A DNA stretch of 64,000 bases from Pomacea canaliculata. Its lineage: Eukaryota > Mollusca > Gastropoda > Architaenioglossa > Ampullariidae. The stretch is from NCBI RefSeq assembly GCF_003073045.1, contig NC_037593.1:6749525-6813524 (forward strand), written 5' to 3'. A program made the position numbers and the translations under genes. Every line of letters begins with the position of its first letter. Position 1 is the stretch's first letter. The notes under the pieces are model-generated. The model was given only the letters and a program-made list of their open reading frames with translations. It made no database searches and was not told the DNA's origin. Positions 58,195-64,000 of this stretch are shown here, piece after piece.

Positions 58195-60250
58195 TTAACG
58201 GCGCTTCTGGAACACATTCCCACGACCACCACCAGCACGCCCTCTACCTCTTGCAGCTGAAAAGATAAACAGGTCAGTTATGCTTACGAAAGCTGACATT
58301 CTAACAAAGAATATTTAACAGGACAGTAAAGTTGCAATCAGACTGGTGATATCAACTGACATACACTACAATTGTAATAATGCTGTTAATGGCAACAGCT
58401 ACTAAATTCTGCAGAGTAATTTGGCTATCTGTTGACTATCTAGTAATAACAGGATTTATATAGTGCATTTCCCTATATAAAGGTGAACTTAATGCACTTC
58501 AAAATATACCAGTAACACTTATACAGTATATATTAGATATTTTGTTTGAAGCATGTTTCTGTGTTACTCAGCTTTAGTGACTCTTCCCATTATCACCACT
58601 TCCAAAACAACTTTACCGAGTTGATCTACAGAATTGTAAAGGACTCTAAAATAAAAAAAGCAACAAACACTATTCACGTGTTAGGTAAGAAACAGTGGGA
58701 AACCTTGGCTTGAAGGTTAGCGCAAAGAAAATGAAAAGTATGAGAGTGAACGCCAGAGTCCAAGACAGCATCAAACTAAATGGAGAAGAGATTGAGGAAG
58801 TTGACAGTTTCACCTATCTTGGGTCCAAAATGTCAAACACTGGGGATGCGAAGGTGGAGATTCGTGCCTGACTGGTGAAAGCCAGTCAGGCCTTTGCCTC
58901 ACTCAGGAGCACATGGAAGGCAAAAAACATCAGTCAGATAATCAAGCTGAGAATCTTCAAGTCAAATGTGATCAGCACCCTCCTTTATGGATCAGAATCA
59001 TGGAAGATGACCAAAACCATCAGTAACAAGCTTGACGTCTTCCAAAATAGATGCCTCAGGCGCATACTTAACATCTTTTGGCCAAATACCATCACCAACA
59101 AAGAACTCCACCGAAGAATTGAAACCAAGCCCATCATCTTGCAGGTTCAAGAAAGGTGTTGGGGATGGATTGGACATGTGCCCCGCCATCAGACAGCAGA
59201 CCTCTCCAGAGTCACCCTACGATGGACTCCAGATGGCTGAAGAAAACAAGGCCGCCCAGAGGAAACTTGGAGAAGTGGAATGGGAGATGAAAGGAAAGGG
59301 CTGGACATGGGGTCACCTGGAGACGGACTCTGGTTGAGGCCTTATGTGCAACCTGATGCACGAAGAGGAATAGACAGATAGATGTGTTCTGTAAATGACT
59401 AAACGTGTAATTTGTTTGACCATGTTCTAAACATGGTATAAATTACAAAGGAAAGAGGGAGGGTGGGGAGCAATGGAGTCAGTAAGCAAATCCAAGATAA
59501 TAACAATAAAATCACAGCTGGAAAATTATCTGAAGAAATTAATGTAGCACATTGATTTCTGAATGCAAGTTTTGTATTTGCACAAACTGCAACACAAACT
59601 TAGAATGAGCGCCTTCAGAAACCCACAACAGTAAATATAAATATTTGGGATATCGTCCAGAACCCATAGTCTTTGCATCTTTTTGAAATCTTTGTGAAGC
59701 TTTTCTATCCATACCTTTTTATGGAAGCATGAGAGTAAATTGCATGACCGAGTACTGTAATATATGCCTTCATATATCAATCACAGACTGAGACATCAAC
59801 ATTGCTCACCTTCTTTGTAACTGCAACGTTCAGTTACCTCACAGACTGCTAAAACTATGAACAATATTATAGAACACAGCGTTACAGATCTCATACTTAA
59901 AATATTAACTTCAAAAGCTTGGTTTGCAGTCCATTACCTTGCGCTCTGAGGATAGCAGACTTTCCTCGTCCAGCTCCGCCACCCTTGCCCTGGACCTTTT
60001 TGAACATTGGAGCATTTTTCAACATGTCTGGAAGTATGAGAAATCGTATCTTGCTGCCTCTGATGTAGACATTTTCGAGCTGTGCAACACGACCATCCCT
60101 GTAAGTGACTGTTATTTGAGCCATCTGACAGTTCATGTTGTCTTCTGCCTCAATCAGTTTCCCTCTGTAAACTTCGCCGGTACTGGTTTCACATGTTACT
60201 ATGTGACCTTCTGCTTCATGCAGCACCTTAATAGGCACACCGATAGACAT
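58195..60250 (-). CDS. SNRPD3: small nuclear ribonucleoprotein Sm D3
   Basis: Two exons, 60250-59938 and 58256-58195, joined at AAG|GTAATG..TTTTCAG|CT in phase 1, give 124 residues (human 126). Start [16 protein letters not shown] is identical to the human protein. Sm1 (about residues 14-46: [23 protein letters not shown]) and Sm2 (about 60-75: [15 protein letters not shown]) are complete. The second exon supplies the RG-rich tail [18 protein letters not shown], target of symmetric arginine methylation. SmD3 is part of the heptameric Sm ring on U1, U2, U4 and U5 snRNAs and acts in pre-mRNA splicing. The intron of 1.68 kb contains a LINE fragment in the opposite orientation. Confidence 0.97.
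58684..59375 (+). mobile_element. 3' fragment of a LINE in the SNRPD3 intron
   Basis: RT C-terminal part: [65 protein letters not shown] and LCAT near the end, with a short CAGATAGA tail. One stop at 58869 and one or two frame changes; otherwise well preserved (121 codons open at 58875-59240). Antisense to SNRPD3. Confidence 0.8.
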
Positions 60251-61419
60251 TTTAACAAAATGTCTACCGTATATTCAGAACATCAGTCCTTAATACAGTT
60301 GTTTATAGCAGATGATCGTCGATTTATATATTTTAGTGGGCTTCCAAACAAAAGCAAACGCCGCCAATACGTCGAGGATTCCACTTCCGGGCAAGAAGAG
60401 TTAACTCCCTTGCTGAGTTCTGTTGCATGTAGTGTCATGCAATATTTGTTGCGGTGAAACATTAATTTTTAATAAGCCTGTTTCTCATATCTTCAGAAGG
60501 GTTTTGGTACAATTTAATATCAAGTAGCTTTCTGGTTGTCTACTCTTAAATGCATAGTCAAAGATACTTTCCTAAAGCTGTGTAAAGCTTTCGTTCGACA
60601 TGAGACGCAGATGTCGGGCATCGGTTTTCTAACGTACACTAACAATCTAGACAAAATTCAAAATCTGGGAAGGTCTTTACTAAACACTGCTGGGATGAAA
60701 GAAAACTTTCTCTTAATTTAGGGGCATTCCCCAACTAATGAAAGTGCATAAAACTTTAAAAAAAACAAGAACAACTCTTACTAAAATTCAAATCCCTATA
60801 ACTGACCTATATCTTATAGAAAGAAAGAAAAAAGCAATATGTGTGATTCTGGTTGATAGACATATTTATATCGCTTATCGGATCCTGCCTAAATTTTCGT
60901 AGAAGAAAATTGTTGACTTTAAGATTCGCTTCTGAACATGCTTATTTTATTCGTTATAAAAAAATTAAGTACTATAATCAGAGCACGTTTTGACCAGGTA
61001 TAACGAGGGTGACGCGATCGAGGTACCTTAGCAACATATATATATATAGCATTGTGCACAAAAATGTTTAGTAGTTCATTTTCTTGTTTGGGAAAAAGAC
61101 GTTAAAAGGTCAGAGTATGAATGAATAGTTTTTATGATAGTGCGTCACTAACGATTTTGCTTGATCCATGTACTGCTGTTATGGAAAACCTGAGGCTAGG
61201 TACACGTACAGCACTCACCGTGCATTTTTGTTGTTGTTGTGCTGTGCATGTCACTGTCAATTCATTTCTTGTCCGTATTTTTATGTCGGTGCCATATTCT
61301 ACCTATTTTTTTTTGTTTTTTTGTTAAGTCGTTTCCTCCTTTTGTTTATCATCCTTTTGTCACTATTTGGTCATTTAATACTTTTTATCATTAAATTACT
61401 TTATAAGTGCTTTTCCTCT
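60251..61419. other. SNRPD3 upstream region and spacer
   Basis: About 150 bases of moderate GC directly upstream of the SNRPD3 start codon probably hold its promoter; no TATA box seen. Further right the sequence is AT-rich with a short TA run (61037-61049) and T-rich stretches, no gene. Confidence 0.4.
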
Positions 61420-61890
61420 TTAAAGACATTTCTCTTGGAATGCCATAGTGGATGGATCATCAGATAACGTCCCTGTCTACACTGTCAAATGCCTTCTCAA
61501 AGTCTACAAAAGTTGTATAGAGGGAGGACTGCCACTCAATAGACTCGTCAATGATGATACAGAGGGTGGCAATGTGGTCAGTGCGTGATCTATCCTGGTG
61601 AAACCCTGCTTGTTCTGGTCTCAGTCCTATTGTATAGTGCCTTCTTCGGTCTCTCTAGAATTACCCTTGGCGGTTGGCTTCCCAATATTAAGCTCTGAGA
61701 CCTTCCTTCTCTTGCTGGTCTTGACACTGGTTGAGATTCTGTTTCAGTCCCTTTCTTGATTCAGTCTTTTCCCAGATCTCTGTAGTCATCCATTCCTTGT
61801 TTTCTTTCCCTGTTCTCTAGAACACCTGTACAGGTTGTCCTCCAAATGCTCTTTGAGTGTTGACCAGAAAGGGCTTCATACTTAATCTTG
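61420..61890 (-). mobile_element. internal LINE fragment (linker and RT start)
   Basis: On the minus strand: KENKEWMTTEIWEKTESRK (linker after the endonuclease) and, after deletions, RPEQAGFHQDRS, DHIATLCIIIDESIEW, LYTTFVDFEKAFDSVDRD (RT motif A) and a trailing HYGIP. The order matches LINE pol proteins, with internal losses and frame changes. An old, dead copy. Confidence 0.7.
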
Positions 61891-62044
61891 ACTTTAAAGT
61901 TATAAATTTCCATTGTTTCCTTGTTCTTGAGGTACTGAGTATTGAACTTGTGGTGTAAGAAAATTAATTACAAACATAAAATACAGGCAGTGCAGCTTGC
62001 AAAAATTGGCCCAGAAGCATCCAGAACTTCATGATTAAACACTT

Positions 62045-62560
62045 TATGAGCTCTTCAAACTCTATTTTGACGTGGATCTTAGTGAATTGTAAACTGTACA
62101 AAGTTCGTCCTTTCATCGCTGCACTGAATATACGCCTGCAGTAGTTTTGCAAATTCAGTGAACATCTGAGCATTGATGAAGTGAGGGTGCCTTATTATGG
62201 ACATCATTCTGCAAAAGCAACTGGTACTATTCGTGAGAACAGGCTGAAACAGTACTCATTGTTGGATAGGAAAGCAATGAATAGAGGTTACTTCGACACC
62301 GTAGATATGCCATGGAGGTGAAATGGAACGATAACCAGTGTGTTGCTGTAATTTCGAACTACAACACTATAGAACCTTTGGGCAAGGCAAGAAGGTGGAG
62401 CTATGCCAAAAAGTGTCCAGTTGACATTCTACAGCCAGCGGTCATTGGTTTATATAATGCTGCTCACAAGGATGGTGCTGACCTACTGGACAGGTAACTA
62501 TCGTCCAGTGTTTCATTCAAAGTGGTGGTTAAAAGCAAGAGTTGCACTTAAGGGATTAGC
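62045..62560 (+). mobile_element. piggyBac transposase relic
   Basis: In order: KLYKVRPFIAALN, EHLSIDEVRVPYYGHHS (the catalytic SVDE..PYYGRHS region with Asp kept), ATGTIRENR, RGYFDT, VKWNDNQCVAVISNY with EPLGKARRWS, DGADLLDR and YRPVFHSKWWLK. This is the DDE_Tnp_1_7 domain of PGBD-type proteins, with an internal deletion after the HHS block, in-frame stops (near 62139 and 62318) and a frame change near 62496. No TTAA-flanked ends were identified. Probably the remains of an autonomous element, not a domesticated gene. Confidence 0.75.
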
Positions 62561-64000
62561 ATATTATGATGAATTAATCTTGGTCTTTAGTAAATAATTT
62601 TGCACTGGGATTTATAAATATACCGACATAAGCCATGCACATTCAAACACGAGAGCACACTAAACTATTTTGCATCTTTTATTTTCATGAGCTAGTTTGA
62701 TGTGATATGGACCAGCTACAAAAAAATAAGTTATACATTCAATTTGCTTCATGACATCATATACAGTATATTCACATGGCAGGCACACAGGCCATCAAGG
62801 GAACAATGGGATCATATAGGACATGGTGCAGGGTGGTCTGGGCAGTGTGGGCAGGCGACCTTGCATTCCCCTCCTTTACCACTGATGAGAGTTATAGCTA
62901 TACATTTATGCTGTGATGAATTCAGCTAGCAATAATTTCAACCGGACGCTTATAAAAATTGACTGCCATCTGATGACCTTTGCTGAGTACTTGGTGTCGG
63001 ATCAGCATACACTGAAATGTAAAGATTCACAAAAATCAAAATCAACTGTGATGGTATAATTTCTTGTAGAAATTTCAGAACATTGGAAAAAGGGGGTGAG
63101 GGGGAAGAGAAGGGAAAGGGCAAATTGCTGACGTGATGAAATCTAAATTATCTGGTAAAAATTTTGATGAATGAGATATTCCTTAATACTGGCTTTATTG
63201 GTACAGTTCTCTGGGACTGTGCTGCCATCAGAAAGCAAACAGTTAAATACATAAGCACTGTGTATGTGTGCAAGTGCACATGCACACACATGCCGGTCTG
63301 TGTGTGCATGCTGGAGGGGGAGGGGGGCAGGGGAACCTAAGCAGTCTTGATCCAGATGTACAAGACTTCTTGACTTCTTGGGCTTAATGAATCAATGCCA
63401 TTTCTAAAACAACCTCTATAACCACTGTCAACTGTATTTTCTATGCATTCAGTCTATCTTACATCATTTCACTTTGACAACCAATCACACTGGCCACCTA
63501 TATAAGCCCTCTTTCACCCATTTTATGAAGAAGGAATCAAAAAAGAGATTTAAGTTGGTGTCTGCATGATTACATCTCAAAAGGTCCAGCATTCTACAGG
63601 CTAACAAAAGCCAAAACATCATGGGCAACAGTCATAGTCAAACAGTGCATCATCAACATATCAGTTGTACATTCTTGTACGTGGCCAAGACGTCTTCCCC
63701 ATTGCATCTTCTGTCTTATTAACTGTAATGCACAGTTATTAATCAGGTCTTGCTTCACATGAACATCAACATGAAATCTCTACAAACTAAATAAGACATA
63801 CTATCACTGGTCTTTTAAAAAGCAAGATGGCCACAATGCCATTCCCCAATGAGATGACTACAGGTCATAAAAACAGGTACTCATCAGACAGACAACTCTT
63901 GACTCTTTGTATCTGCCATGCATCTGACACAAGGCTACAAATTACAATCACAATCACAGAGTAACAAAAACAAGTTGTTTAGCCTATCTACTCTATTTCC
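62561..64000. other. AT-rich stretch at the right edge, no recognised gene
   Basis: No frame with a domain. A CCAATCAC at 63485 and TATATAAG at 63500 look promoter-like but are only about 15 bases apart and no gene is seen downstream. May be the 3' UTR or intron of a gene beyond the window. Confidence 0.35.

Noticed and set aside
63480-63510. CCAAT and TATATAAG as a promoter.
   Set aside because: Spacing of about 15 bases is unusual and no transcript or coding start is visible downstream.
1-64000. CRISPR array, bacterial operon or phage-like defence system.
   Set aside because: No regularly spaced repeats, no Shine-Dalgarno-led gene strings; introns and Pol III genes show a eukaryotic genome.

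Overview
The window is eukaryotic DNA. Genes are split by GT..AG introns, intergenic space is wide and AT-rich, microsatellites are common, and there are many decayed LINEs, SINEs and DNA transposons. Protein similarity points to an animal. The LINE/SINE mix and the secreted cysteine-rich gene suggest a lophotrochozoan, most likely a gastropod mollusc; this is inference, because no marker gene fixes the species. One 100-base assembly gap lies at 48538-48637.

Layout. 2.0-9.8 kb (+): a small secreted cysteine-rich protein gene whose last coding exon was hit by a nearly full-length RTE-type LINE (5900-9742) with 9-bp target-site duplications. 10.3-11.15 kb (+): a decayed L2/CR1-like LINE. 13.0-42.1 kb (-): TRAF4, with a compact 3' block of six exons (13023-16764) and a lone first exon at 41969-42111. 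The intervening 25.2-kb intron holds LINE and SINE relics, a long degenerate AGTAG array, a CpG-rich patch and one candidate nested exon. 45.3-51.3 kb (+): mitochondrial short-chain acyl-CoA dehydrogenase (ACADS). Its 3' exons are clean, but several exons around the assembly gap carry frame breaks. 53.15-54.5 kb: DNA-transposon pieces and a tRNA-Glu gene (-). 55.2-56.6 kb (+): two isolated exons of a GH27 alpha-galactosidase / alpha-N-acetylgalactosaminidase gene, probably a relic. 58.2-60.25 kb (-): SNRPD3 (Sm D3) in two exons, with a LINE fragment in its intron. 61.4-62.6 kb: a LINE fragment (-) and a piggyBac transposase relic (+).

The genes do not form a pathway. TRAF4 is a signalling adaptor, ACADS works in mitochondrial fatty-acid oxidation, SNRPD3 is a spliceosome core protein and the 5' gene is secreted. 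No operon-like or defence-like cluster was seen. The most informative signals are the LINE that replaced only the last codons of its host gene, the displaced RING cysteine in TRAF4, the clustered ACADS frame breaks beside the gap, and the orphan GH27 exons.
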